Source: Protula sp. h YS-2021 (taxonomy: Eukaryota > Annelida > Polychaeta > Sabellida > Serpulidae). Taken from it: a DNA stretch of 64,000 nucleotides. Positions within the stretch are counted from its first letter, which is position 1. Each line of letters begins with the position of its first letter. The notes beneath the pieces were generated by a model, which worked only from the letters and a program-made list of their open reading frames with translations, was not told where the DNA came from and did no database searches. Made by a program: the position numbers and the translations under genes. The stretch spans positions 104,693,190 to 104,757,189 of the forward strand of contig OX457024.1 in assembly GCA_949752745.1 (NCBI GenBank), written 5' to 3'. This document shows, piece after piece, positions 23,918 to 37,470 of this stretch.

Positions 23918-24064
23918 CCATTTTGACTTGCAGTTTGAAACCATTTCTGCTCTGAGGTCTTTGCATTTTTCTTTATCTTCGCCGTTTTTTTCAAGGCAAT
24001 CAAAATAAGAATCTCTGGCAGCGTAACAAATGTCTCGTTCCTTTTTAGAAGGCACGCCACTCAT
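23918..24064 (-). CDS. COA6: Cytochrome c oxidase assembly factor 6, first coding exon
   Basis: 49 residues starting MSGVPSKKERDICYAARDSY align with the N-terminus of COA6, a mitochondrial intermembrane-space protein needed for copper delivery to COX2 in complex IV assembly. The twin cysteine pairs are complete: Cys13-x9-Cys23 and Cys34-x10-Cys45. The exon stops at a consensus donor (tgg|gtatgt) after Trp49, where the human protein continues into a short charged C-terminus. The next exon is not recognised downstream in this window; in-frame read-through stops within eight codons. It is either the true gene with a distant second exon or a partial copy. The ATG at 24064 is chosen over an upstream in-frame one at 24094 because of family length. 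Confidence 0.82.
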
Positions 24065-24289
24065 TTTAAGACGGTGATCTGAAAGCAAAGTCAATCCATA
24101 CAGATCAATGTCATTACTCGAATCACTGAACTCGGTGAGCTAATGCGTTTCCAAATTTTGACACTATTACCCCCCGCAGGAAACATCATCAGACTAATAT
24201 AAATAACCCCCCCCATCTTTAATTATATAAGGCCAGAAAAAAAAAACGTTTTGTTTTCATCGAAAACATTAATCTGACCCGGCCAGCCA

Positions 24290-24650
24290 AAACGACAGAA
24301 GATATTTTGCGCACCAGATCTTGTTCAAAATATACACATATTTTACGTGATAACGTCATACGCCGCACTCGTTTGTTCTACTCGTGACAAAATTTGACAA
24401 ACTTTCGGACCTAGCCAGCAACAATCCCACACAGTTTTAACTTTCACCAATGTTTAGCAGCTGAGAAATTTCGCAAACAAGATTTTTACGTAGCGATGTC
24501 ATGCGTCTTCCAAAGTGACGTAACACGCGTCTAAAGTGATGGAACCCTCCGACCTATCCCAGGCATAAACAGCCCAAATTTGGAGTCGATCTGACCTTCC
24601 GTTTTCGAGATATCTTGCACACAATATTTTGTTTACAAGACTCACGCATA
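24290..24650 (+). repeat. Repeat family B, one diverged copy
   Basis: Shares 'caagatcttgttcaaaatat'-like, 'acgtgataacgtcatacgcc' and 'tttcggacctagccagcaac' with the tandem array at 32450-33680. Confidence 0.75.
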
Positions 24651-25299
24651 CACGCACACACACATAGAACGTAAAAACCCTGCATGTCCCCCCGTGGGTG
24701 ACGAGATCTAATTAGAAGATCAGTTAAAAAAATAACTGCAAATTGGTCTTTCATTTCGAAAATTGCAATCAAGTATGAACAGGACTATATAGATTGCAAT
24801 CGGGCGTCAGTCCCGGTTTAGAATTGTAATTCACAGTTCGCTCGAAAAATAATTACAATTCAGTCTTTCATTTGAGTGAATCCAGTTGAATTACAATTAA
24901 CTGGATCTACCGGATTTGCTGGAGTACCTGTAGAAGTGCGAGTCGACTGAAGATTGGGCGGTAAAACTTGTTTTACTTAAAATATGATGGTGCATGATAT
25001 TAAAATCGATCAACCGCGGGAAAACATCACACAGGAGAAAATGTCTCAGGAAGAGGGGAGGGAGGGGGCGCTCAAAGCGCCTGTCCCCTCAAAAGCTCTG
25101 GAGTTTTAGACGTTCAGAGAAGCGATCTGAGTGGTTTTCGCTCTTACTTACCACCTTCATTGGCTACACAATCGCGCATGTGAAACCTTAAAGTTGGCTG
25201 CGGGAGCATAGAACATTTCAATTTTGGAGACACTTCTCTCCGTTCTCTGGGGGCTCAGGCGTACGAGCACGTGTAAAGCAACACACACACATTCACTGT

Positions 25300-25645
25300 G
25301 TGAAATAACAGCTGACAGTGACTGGCCGTTACTTAGACATGCTGGCGGCGAACGGACAGACAGACAAGTCACATACAAAGCCAGCTGGGGGTTTGCAGGC
25401 GATGAAACCCCTCCCCCCATCCCCCTCCCCTCCAACCCACAGCGATTGGCCGTTACTGAGACATGCTGGCGACAAAAATGCTGGTCAGGAGTAAAACGAA
25501 CAGACAGGCAAGTCACATACAAAGCCAGCTGGGGGTTTGCAGGCGATGAAACCCCTCCCCCCACCCCCCCTCCCCTCCAATCCACAGCGATTGGCCGTTA
25601 GTGAGACATGCTGGCGGCGAACGGACAGACAGACGAGTTACACAC
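25300..25645 (+). repeat. Tandem duplication, two full units and one partial
   Basis: 'gattggccgttactgagaca' followed by 'tgctggcg', 'gtcacatacaaagccagctg' and a C-rich 'aacccctcccccc' block occur at about 25315-25445 and 25440-25590; a third unit starts at 25585. The first units differ by an extra 20-base insertion. Open frames on both strands follow from this repeat. Confidence 0.8.
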
Positions 25646-25794
25646 ACAGTACGTCCACTCTACTGGTGAAAAAGAGGATATACATGGGCGAAAAAAAGAA
25701 TCATTTTGTTTAAAAAAAGGATAAGAAAACGATGTGAAATAAAACCACACATGTAAGAACGTAAAAACGTATATAAAAAGAAAACAAGAAGATT

Positions 25795-25925
25795 CATACA
25801 GAACTTTTCAAAAGAGGGCCGCCTAGTGAACATTCACGCATAGGCAATCCTATCCAAATTGTGGGAGAAGAAGCAGTTTGAAAACTGGCTACCGAAAAAT
25901 ACCCCCATTTAGCCAATTTTTACGA
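25795..25925 (+). repeat. Repeat family A, single copy
   Basis: Carries 'gagggccgcctagtgaacat', 'gggagaagaagcagtttgaa' and 'cccccatttagccaattttt'. Confidence 0.7.
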
Positions 25926-26699
25926 GCCTTAGCGCGTTCTACTGCGTCAGTGTTGGATACCATCGAATAACATGCACAAAATCCCGCGCGTTGACTGCCA
26001 AAAAAAAAGCAAAAAAAAAAAAAACAAAAAAAAAAACAAAAAAAAAAAACAGTCAGATAACATAAGAAACCTGAATGAGGGAACTCAGAAACTGCTAAAG
26101 TTATTTTTTTACAAGCAATCGGGTAGACTGACAGACAAGTGAATATTTCTATATAATATCGTTGGATTTGTTTGGTCTCCCCTCTAAATAACAATCACAG
26201 GAGTGCAAAGCGCGCGAACCTCTGCGTCGGAGATCTCTATGTTTTTCGTCGGGCCCGTCCGTAGATTTCAGTACGTTTAGTTTTTTTTTTCAGGCGGACT
26301 CCTCCACAAAGCACCCCTTCCCCTAAACATAACATTACATCCTTTTAACCACTTCAGTGTATTTTAAAGATGACCGCTATCTTTCACCTACAGCTGTAAT
26401 TAGATTTCACGTGTACTTGAGTGACAAAAGCAAAAACAATGACATCTGATCATTGGCACTTTCATTTAACAATTGCATTCTGGTTATATGTTTAGCTGTG
26501 AGTTTAAAAGCGTAGAGGCAAAACTTACAACTGACCCCCCCCCCCCACCTAGAACTACGTCCCCACTTACAACTGCAATCCGATGTTAAACTTAATCTGT
26601 AATTTACACGTGGTAGAGGAACAGCACCTTCAATCGACTATTCCGAATGGATTCCGATCAACAAAGGAATTTCACCTGAGTGTGCCAACAGAGCTTAAT

Positions 26700-27545
26700 C
26701 TTTAACAACGCAAATAAAAAATCCGATCTATATTGAGGGAGAGGCATGTTTAAAACTGGCTAAGAAACAAGCATGTCCAAGCACATGACCCAGCCGAGTT
26801 ACCAAACAAGGACATGCAAAAAAAAAATGATAAACTTTGTTTCTGAACGTAACTTTTTCACAATTTTAATAAGCAAAAACGAGTTTTCCCGGGTGGAAGC
26901 TACCCGAAAAGGGATGTTGGAGAGGTTGGGTTTTGACGATTCACGTATTTACGCTACGCACATACATTCAAGGCCCCTATAGTGATACGACTAACCCAGT
27001 CCGACAAAGTTGGCTGGGTTAAAAACTTCACAATGCCACCATTTGGTCAATATTTGGCGAATCACCAAAATATTAAACATCTACGAGGTAAAGTACAAAA
27101 CTTGAAACGAATCCAATCAAAGTTGGCGTCATTTGGTCAATTTTTGCCGAGTCGCAAAAATAAATAAATGAATCAATAAAAGCAAATTTTCTAGAGAAGA
27201 TCACTTAGGAAACAGTCGCACAAAATTTCAAAGGAATCCGGTCAAAAGATAATGCATTTTGACATTGACTCACAAAAAATTCAAAATCGCACCATTTGGT
27301 TAATTCTTGGCGAATCGCCAAAAAAATTAAATATTTACGAGGGAAAAACCTAGAGAACAGTCATATAAAACTTGAAAGGGATCCAATCAAAATTGCGGGA
27401 GATGAATTACAGCCACTTGACCCTTTTTTTTTTTTTTGGCGAATCGCAAAAAAAAGCAATTTTTCTACAGGGGACCATCTAGGAAACATTCGTACAAAAT
27501 GTGAAAACAAAACCCATCAAAATTGAGGTAGAGCAAGAGCAATCA
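26700..27545 (+). repeat. Repeat family A, about five degenerate copies
   Basis: Repeated 'caccatttggt(c/t)aat', 'ttggcgaatcgccaaaaa' and 'aaggaatccggtcaaaa'-like strings at spacings of 100-190 bases. No coding capacity. Confidence 0.7.
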
Positions 27546-27589
27546 GTAATTGCCATATCCCCCGCCGTGGGTGTAATTAGCAAACTAAG

Positions 27590-28063
27590 TAGATAAAACA
27601 ACTACACTATATTGTTGTTACGCATACGAAATGAGAACCGAATCCGGCAAATATTTTAGAGTTATCGTCTAGAAAACAAAGTACACATTGAGATCTGGAT
27701 TTTGGGATTCTAAGTCCAATTACAGCTCCAGATGGGCTTCGATCCCATCAAAACCCCCAAAAGGCACATCTAGATGTCTTGGTTGTTACGTATATCAAAT
27801 ATGAACCGGATCCGCTCACTAGTTTCGGAGATATCGCCTGGAAACCACAGTACACGTTGAAATCCGGACTTTGGGATTCAAAGTCCAAATACAGATCCAG
27901 ATGGGCTTCGATCCGACCAAAACCTCCAAAAGGCATACCAAATATGAACTAGATCCGCCCAGTAGTTCGGGAGATATCGTCTCGAAACAAAACTGGCGAC
28001 TGACCGACGGACGGACACAGTGCGTTTCTATATCCCCCGCCTCAGTCAGGACGGCGGGGGATA
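27590..28063 (+). repeat. About 130-170-bp repeat, three copies, with a GC-rich palindrome at its end
   Basis: 'gatccagatgggcttcgatc' and 'tttgggattcaaagtccaa' recur in the units; the last unit is shortened. At 28031-28063 TATCCCCCGCC and GGCGGGGGATA form a perfect 11-bp inverted repeat around 11 bases. Confidence 0.75.
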
Positions 28064-28860
28064 ACAAGCACTTTAAAAATTGCCAAAAAAATAAATACAT
28101 AAATAAACAAATAAAATAAATGGCACCATTTGGCCTGTAACCCCAATCACAGTTTCGCTGCCATACTGAAAAATTACCCCAAATCCAGTGGTATGAACGG
28201 GTTTGAGATCGTGATTTCTGGGTAAAACAACAGGGAACATCCGCTCCGTTACGGGATATAAGTGCAAAATTCTTACCAATTGCCAGTCTGCTCAATTATT
28301 ACAAATTCAATTAAATCAACCTTAATTTAAACGTTGCACCAGTAACCTAATACCATTTTCAAATTTTCAGTGTGTTTTTTTTTCTATTATTTTTTTCATT
28401 ATTTAAACGGAGGATTTTGCTGCTTTGCATATCAAAAGTACACACAATTAGACATTGCCGTGTTTTACAACAAGTTGTATTCATCGTGAAGAAGCAAATT
28501 ATGAGCTGAATATTTTTTTCGAGCAGGAATTCTTCATGCAGCCAATGGTCGCCACTTCTTTATCATCACTAAAATCGGTAGCGCAGTTATAAAAAAGAGG
28601 CTTTTTAAAATTTACTTTCGAAAGATATGGAGAGAAAGCCTATTTATTTATTTATTGTTATGCTATATTCACAAAGCATGACCTGCACACGCGGTTCCAG
28701 GGTAACGCGCGCCACAAATCTGGATGAATTTGATCACTTAAAGCTAAATGGTAGCGATAGAAAACATGCAAATCATTTTGTATTGAATTTGTTTTTTTAT
28801 TAACTCCATAGAGGGGGTTGGAATCGAGAAATAAAATCAAAATCGTGCTTTATACGTTGG
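28064..28860. other. Spacer, nothing recognised
   Basis: AT-rich with short A and T runs. No exon, RNA gene or repeated block was recognised. Confidence 0.4.
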
Positions 28861-29425
28861 AATCGAAAAACAAGATCAAAATGGCTCTTTATCGATTACC
28901 GAAATGACCCATGGTCAAGGCCAGAATTTTATGTTCCTAAATTATATATAAACCAAACACTGTTACGGAAGAGGGGATGGAGTCTGAAAACAAGGCCAAA
29001 ATAGCTCTATTTATGCATTAGAAAATGTAGGTCAAAGTTCAGATCTCCAAGTTACCACTCTTGTAACTCCGTGGAGACAGTGGAATCCTTAAATAAAGCA
29101 GGAATGTGGCCACTTTCTCTAACGGTTTCCAAGATAACACAGGTCATGTTACACTGAAAATGTGGGTCAAAGGTCAGATCACGAAGTTACCCTTATGTAA
29201 CTCTGTTGAAGGGGTGGAATCCAAAAATGAGGTCAAACCTGCTCTTTCTCTAACTACATAACAAAGGTCATATGACCTTGACAATGTAGGTCAAAGTTCA
29301 GATCACGCAGTAACCCTTTATGTTACTGTGCAGAGTGGGTGGAATCCCAAAATGAGGACAAATCACTCTTTCTCTAACCTTTTTTCCGTAATAACACAGG
29401 TATAAAATAACACATATATAAAATC
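28861..29425 (+). repeat. About 125-bp tandem repeat, four to five copies
   Basis: 'aatgtaggtcaaagttcaga', 'gtggaatcc(a/c)aaaatgagg' and 'ctctttctctaac' recur in order. Copies diverge from left to right. Confidence 0.75.
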
Positions 29426-29689
29426 CTGAATTCCTATCCTACATCACATATTGCTAGTTTCCCCGGAATATCCATCTATTTTATTTACAGTCAACGCTTC
29501 CGCAGGCCGTGGATTTTCCATAACTGCACTGAATTTTTAAAAACAGACTTCGCCTATTATCTGGCAACAACAACCACAAAAAATGTCTGTGATTGTGTTT
29601 TGTTCGTAAGTCATATAACCACGAGGTCTTGGGAATTCCCTTGGTATTATTATAAGTGGACCGGGTTCTAAAAATAAACTTGCACTATT

Positions 29690-29985
29690 CCGCCACTTGG
29701 ATATCTACAGATACTTTTTACCATTTTTTTACAACTTAACCATTGCTCTCCGCGACACTTTTCTAATATTTTATTGCTTTGTAAAGAGGCAGCAAAACGT
29801 GACAACATAGCCCGTATTACTTACGCAATCCTGAAACAATATACTTGCACTATATTCACTATCCCACAATTAAACAACACCGTAACAGCGGCCCGGGTGT
29901 CTACAAATATTTTTCAAGTCTCATCATTACTCTCTACGACACTTTTCCAATATTTCAAGGTTCTGTAAAGAGGTACCTTTCACTT
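29690..29985 (+). repeat. Two-copy tandem repeat, about 190 bp
   Basis: 'ctccgcgacacttttctaat' with 'tgtaaagaggcag' near 29748-29791 is repeated as 'ctctacgacacttttccaat' with 'tgtaaagaggtac' near 29933-29977. Confidence 0.65.
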
Positions 29986-29989
29986 CCGT

Positions 29990-31435
29990 AGAGTAAAAAT
30001 GAACCATAATCCTAGTGAAAAATATGTTTTTTTAATTAATTAAAATAAATATGGTGAGAAATGTATGTGTCAACCAAAGTTTATTGATTAAGTGTCATGT
30101 AATGTTCACAAAACATGACTTGCACGGGCCAATCCAGGCTATCTCTAATCAGCTACGAAAATAGGAGGAATATACTTTCCCAGATAAATGTTGTTTTCAG
30201 GATATTGCAAAGGGTATAGGTGTTGCAGTCTTAGGTTACAGGTGTCATGCGTGTCATAACATATCATGTTATCGGGCGCGCATGCCCAGTGAAGGAATTC
30301 ACAGGACCCAGTACGAAAAAAAAACATAACAAAGCAAATCAGAAAAATGTATTAAAAGTTGTTTTTCGCTGCCAGAGCTGATCCACAAAGTGTCATAGTT
30401 TTATTAGGACGTATTAAAATTTATTACACTATTACAATGGATTTTACAATGGATTTCTGTCAGTTCGATCTCTATTTCAAAGTGAGTTGTTTTCCATTGA
30501 CTCCTTACGTATGTTTATTCCAAGAAGTGGAGTGCTGTTATTTACCTAAAGCCTGTAGATGAATAAGTGGATTCTTACTTAGAATTTTCCAGACAATTTT
30601 GGCCTTTCGACCTTAGTGGGTTCCGATATACGTATTAATACACGACAGAAGAAAGCGAGAAGCAGCTGAACAATGAATAAAAATTGGTTAAAATGTATAT
30701 GCATTAGGATGCTTAATGGCTAACATTATGGGTGAACGGCCACTTCGTCCCTTAGGCACTTCGTCCCCTTTTGGTCACCTCATCCCTTTTTTGACATACG
30801 CACTCGTCTCTTGCTAGAGTCACCTCGGCCTTTAAAAAGTTACCTTGTCCCTAATTTTTTGTTTGTGATTTTTAGGCTTTAAAGTCACCTCGACCTTTGC
30901 GCAAATCGTATATTTTAGATATCATTTACTTGATATAAGGAAAAAAACGTTTTGATTGCAACTGTGCAATTATATGTACGGTTTAGTGAGCGCGATATAG
31001 CTCGGAGAGTAACTGTAGTGAGTTGTCATGAGCCACTCTGGAGAAGATTGCCTGCCTAGGAACATTTCTACTCCGGAATTGAATTTTTACTCACGAGTAC
31101 TACTGCCATTGGCTGTCACTAATGCTCAGTTGAGTAGAGTTGAGTACAAGAAGGGTGAAATTGTCAGTCTTTCAAATCACTTCTCAACTGTGGTGGATAG
31201 CAACAGTCAGTTATTGTTATATCAAGATAGAAATGTCTATTGATATTTGTTCATCACGTAAGGAGGGCCTACGCCCTGGAAAACAAATAACTACGGCGGC
31301 CAGTGCACACAATACATAAGGCTTATATTATACACTTTCAATCGATATCCACTTAGTTTCTTGCTTTTGTAAACAAAAACAAATGTCTCCCAAAACCTGT
31401 ACCCCCCCCAAAAAAAAACATTTTCTTTTTTATCC
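29990..31435. other. Spacer with a short CTTCGTCCC motif cluster
   Basis: No gene recognised. 30738-30895 holds repeated short phrases (cacttcgtccctt, tcacctcatccctt, gtcacctcg(g/a)cctt), a very short-period degenerate repeat. Confidence 0.4.
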
Positions 31436-31650
31436 GAGTCTGGAAGGTGGTCGTTGAAACGGGTTTTACTGTAGGCCCTTCTTATCCAGGTCTGAAGTTG
31501 GTCACTACAGTATTTTTACTGTACGTTACATATTTATCCAGGTCTGGAAATATGTCAAGACAGGCAGGTTTTACCGTACGTCTTTTTAAGCAAATCTGAA
31601 AGGGGTCAAGACAAACGGGCCTTACTTTACATCTTTTTATCCAGGTTTTG
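31436..31650 (+). repeat. About 60-bp tandem repeat, four copies
   Basis: Each unit contains 'ttatccaggtctggaa', 'gtcaagacag' and 'gttttactgtacgtc'-like strings. Confidence 0.75.
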
Positions 31651-32449
31651 AAGGTGGTCTGGATTTTGTTTTTGCTAACCATCATCCTCCACCCCACCAC
31701 CCTTCCCTAGCTATCTAATGTAGGTACGACTGTTAACGCAACTCTAGCCCTTTTATCCAAGGTAACGGTCTGTACCCTAAGTGTGGTTATAGCTATGATA
31801 TACTGCCTTGTCTTCGTACATTTCCATCGGCCAAAAAGCACTACAAAGGCATACTTCATAACTGCGCATCAGATGGCGCACCTCGGTGGGAGAAGGGGGG
31901 GCATTTTGGTGCCAAAATGGTGAGTTGCTTCTCATAACACAAGATATCAGATGACTCACTTTAATAGCGAAAAATGCTTCCCGGTACTGCAAACAATGCT
32001 AACCGATACAAAATAGTTCCCATATATGGAAACGCGTGGCAACTGAATCAATTATGCGGCGAAAAAATCAATACCTAGACCTGCTTAGACCTATAAATAG
32101 CATTCCATGACCTCGTAGATAACGTCTTCATCATGCACAACAACTGACACTGACCCCTGACTGAGTGGCATGTTGCGTAATAGCCGTAGATGTGAAACAC
32201 ACAAAAAGCTCAATTTCAGGCAATAAAAAATAGTAATGGACCGACAGTAATGCTGTTACTGTTTTGAAGCACTCTAAAGAACGCAGAAACACTCGAAAAT
32301 CTTCTGGAAAACGCTGAAATCCCCAGCGTAGTTAACAACTATCCTTAGTCAATTGGAAGAAAGGGAGGAGTGGGGGTGTTAATGTTATGCACCTTTCTTG
32401 ATTTTCTATACAAGTTTAATAGTGTTTAATCAAAACAATGTGACTTATT
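31651..32449. other. Spacer, nothing recognised
   Basis: No exon, RNA gene or repeat block could be supported. Confidence 0.35.
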
Positions 32450-33806
<1,357 letters not shown>

Positions 33807-33825
33807 AGAACGCAGAAACACTATA

Positions 33826-34640
33826 GGGCCGATTTCACAACTTAAGTCTAGACCTGGTCTGAAACCATGTTTCAAACCCAATCTAGACCGGGTTTTGTCA
33901 GTTTACACAGACATAGTTCCCCTCTCTGTTTCTCTTTGTTATGTTTCAAAACATGCATGATGTGCGATCCGATTTCACAACCTGGGTTTCAAAATTGTAC
34001 TAGACCATTATGATCATTAAAACCGCGCGTAGATACAAACCATATTAGAGTAGGTTTCAGTATTTGATGACAGCATTTTAAATGATGATAACACCTTGAA
34101 TATCAGGTCAACATATATTTTTCAAACAGGTGCTCGGAATCACATTCTTCCTGCAAAGATCTGTACTTGCAAATATGTTTCAATAGTGGCTTATTTAACT
34201 TTTAATCAAAATTATAAATGAGGAATTAGCCGAAAAATAAAGGAATATGAACGTTCTTGGACCGATGCGTTTTTGAAATTATCAAAGAGCTTTAAGAAGA
34301 GAACGTGTATTTAGAGACCGTTCAAACCCCTTGGATAAATACAATGACGTTGAATTTAGGCAGCGGTACCGACTTTCACCGCACATTGCATTTTAAATAA
34401 TCGATGAACTGAAAGAGGATTTTGATGGCCCCGTTTCAAAACATTTGGATATAACTCAGGAGCTACAAGTTTTAATCGGTCTCAGATTTTTCGCCAATGG
34501 TAGTTTTCAACGGACGGCCGGTGTTGCATGGCGTGAGTATATCGACCGCTCATCGCATCATTCATAGAGTTGCTCGTGTGTTAGCCGCGCGAAAAACAAT
34601 AAGATATAGAAAACTAAGATATTCGACCGTGCCTCTATAA
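33826..34640 (+). pseudogene. PIF/Harbinger transposase remnant (HARBI1-like)
   Basis: 34287-34614 translates to the N-terminal part of a Harbinger nuclease: RERVFRDRSNPLDKYND, then FRQRYRLSPHIAF, a stop, then IIDELKEDFDGPVSKHLD, then LQVLIGLRFFANGSFQ, and after a +1 frame change VSISTAHRIIHRVARV. The stop codon and the frameshift make it dead. The DDE residues lie beyond where the match ends. 'gggccgatttcacaac' at 33827 looks like the 5' terminal inverted repeat of this superfamily. The 3' end is gone, cut off near the 51-bp satellite. Confidence 0.72.
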
Positions 34641-34889
34641 CAGATGTTAACAAGTTTGTCCAAGGACAAAGTCCCAGCTTACGAAAAACAATAAGACCAA
34701 TTCCAGCGTGCATGAGCCAGGGAATTTCTTGAAAAAATGAGCTTCAAAAGATGAGACGGTAAAGAGCTAGCTCAATAATTAATTTAGCACCGGACCAGAA
34801 CATAGACCAATAAATGTATACAAAGATTTCTTTCCCAGAAGAATGGGAAACAGATTTTTTGTATCTCTGGTAGACTAGATACTCTGCTA
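34641..34889. other. Spacer between Harbinger remnant and satellite
   Basis: May include decayed transposon sequence; nothing further can be supported. Confidence 0.3.
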
Positions 34890-37470
34890 TAGATACCTTT
34901 AAACAACGCTCGCATTTCGGACCAGTGCGCATATTTATGTAACTTGCTTCGATGCGCGGTTCTTATTCAGACAAGTGCGCATGTTTATTTAATTTGCGTT
35001 GATGCGCGGCTCTCATTTTGGAACAGTGCACATGTTTATTTAACTTGCGTTGATGTGCGATTCGCATTTCGGACCAGCGCCCATGTTTTTTTTACCTTGT
35101 GTTGATGTGCGGGTTCTTATTTCGGATCAGTGCGCATGTTTATTTACCTTGTGTAGATGTGCGGTTCTTATTTCGGATCAGTGCGCATGTTTATTTACCT
35201 TGTGTAGATGTGCGGTTCTTATTTCGGATCAGTGCGCATGTTTATTTAACTTGCATCGATGCGCGGTTCTCATTCCAGACCAATGCGCATGTTTATTTAA
35301 CTTGCATCGATGCGCGGTTCTCATTCCAGACCAATGCCCATGTTTATTTAACTTGCATTGATAGCGGTACTTATTTTGGACAAGTGCACAAGTTTCCTTA
35401 GGTTGCCTTGATGCGCAGTTCGCATTTCGGACCAGTTTGCATGTTTATTTTACTTGCGTTAATGGGTGGTGTTTATTGGAACTGTGCATATGTTTATTTA
35501 ACTTGCGTTGGTGCGCGGTGTGCATTCTGGACCAGTGCGCATGTTTATTCAACTTGCGCTGATGAGCAGTTCAAATTCCGGACCAGTGCGCATGTTTATT
35601 TAACTTGCGTTGATGCGCGGTTCGCATTTCGAAATACTGCGCATGTTTATTTAACTTGCGTTGATGCGCGGTTCGAATTTCGGACCACTGCGCATGTTTA
35701 TTTAACTTGCGTTGATGCGCTGTGCTTATTTTGGACCAGTGCAAATGTTTATTTAACTTGCGTTGGCGCGTTGTTCGCATTTCGAACCACTGCTCTTGTT
35801 TATATAACGTGCGTCGATGCGCGGTTCTTATTTCAGGCCAATGCGCATATTTCTTTAACTTGCGTTGATGCGCGGTTCGCATTTCGAAATACTGCGCATG
35901 TTTATTTAACTTGCGTTGATGCGCGGTTCGCATTTCGAAATACTGCGAATGTTTATTTAACTTGCGTTGATGCGCTGTGCTTATTTTGGACCAGTGCAAA
36001 TGTTTATTTAACTTGCGTTGGCGCGTTGTTCGCATTTCGAACCACTGCTCTTGTTTATATAACGTGCGTCGATGCACGGTTCTTATTTCAGGCCAATGCG
36101 CATATTTATTTAACTTGCGTTGATGCGCGGTTCGCATTTCGAAATACTGCGCATGTTTATTTAACTTGCGTTGATGCGCGGTTCGCATTTCGAAATACTG
36201 CGAATGTTTATTTAACTTGCGTTGATGCGCTGTGCTTATTTTGGACCAGTGCAAATGTTTATTTAACTTGCGTTGGCGCGTTGTTCGCATTTCGAACCAC
36301 TGCTCTTGTTTATATAACGTGCGTCGATGCACGGTTCTTATTTCAGGCCAATGCGCATATTTCTTTAACTTGCGTTGATGCGCGGTTCGAATTTCGGACC
36401 AGTGCGCATGTTTATTTAACTTGCGTTGATGCGCGTTTCTTATTCTGGACCAGTGCGCATATTTCTTTAACTTGCGTTGATGCGCGGTTCGAATTTCGGA
36501 CCAGTGCGCATGTTTATTTAACTTGCGTTGATGCGCGTTTCTTATTCTGGACCAGTGCGCATGTTTATTTAACTTGCGTTGATGCGCAGTTCTTATTTTG
36601 AATAGTGCGCATGTTATTTAAGTTGCGTTGATGCACGGTGCTTATTTTGGTAAAGTGTGTTTGCTTATTTAGCTTGTGTTGATGTGCGGTTCGCATTTCG
36701 GACCAGTGCGCATGTTTTTTTTAACTTGCGTTAATGCGTGGTTCGCATTTTGAACCCCTGGAAATATTTATTTAACTTGTGTTGTTGCTCGGTACTTATT
36801 TTGGACCAGTGCAAATGTTTATTTAACTTGCGCTGATGTGCGGTTCGTAATTCGGACCAGTGTGCATGTTTATTTAATTTGCGTTGATATCCGGTTCACA
36901 TTTCGGACCAGTGTACTTGTTTCTTTAGGTTGCGTTGATGTGCGGTTCGCATTTCGGACCAGTGCGCAGGTTCATTTAACTTGAGTTGACACGCGATTTG
37001 CATTTCAGACCAGAACTCATGTTTATTTAAGTCCCGTCGATGCCCGACTCTTTCTTTCTTCGGATTACTGCGCATGTTTATTTTAACTTGCGTTGATGCG
37101 CGGTTCTCATTTCAGACCACTGCGCATGTCTATTCAACTTGCGTCGATGCGTGGTTCTTTTTGTCGGACCAGTGCGCATGTTTATTTAACTTTGCGTTGA
37201 TGCGCGGTGCTTATTTTGGACCAGTTCGCATGTTTTTTTTTTATCTTCCGTCGATGCGCGGTTCGCATATCCGGCCATTGTCTTTGTTTATTTAACTTGT
37301 GTTGATGCGCGGTTCTTATTTCAGACCAGTGTGCATGTTTCTTTGGGTTGCGTTGATTCGCGGTTCTTTTTTCGGACCAGTGCGCATGTTTATTTAACTT
37401 GCTTCGATGTGCGGTTCGAATTTCGGACCAGTGCGCATGTTTCTTTAGGTTGCGTTGATGCGCGGTTCGC
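34890..37470 (+). repeat. 51-bp satellite, about 50 copies, with 255-bp higher-order units
   Basis: Unit: ttgatgcgcggttcgcattt, then cggaccagtgcgcatgttta, then tttaacttgcg. Because 51 is divisible by 3, both strands stay open for hundreds of codons (a 17-residue repeat around YLTCVDARF on the plus strand). Between about 35580 and 36400 five units form a 255-bp block: 'ggccaatgcgcatat' recurs at 35836, 36091 and 36346. No ATG context, splice sites or non-repeat protein flank it, so I call it satellite DNA, not a gene. Confidence 0.9.

Noticed and set aside
35408..36601. 397-residue Cys-containing repeat protein
   Set aside because: It is a 51-bp satellite read in frame. Both strands are open, it starts from TTG, and it has no splice or promoter context.
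34890..37470. CRISPR-like array
   Set aside because: Whole 51-bp units repeat with no unique spacers, and the genome is an animal's.
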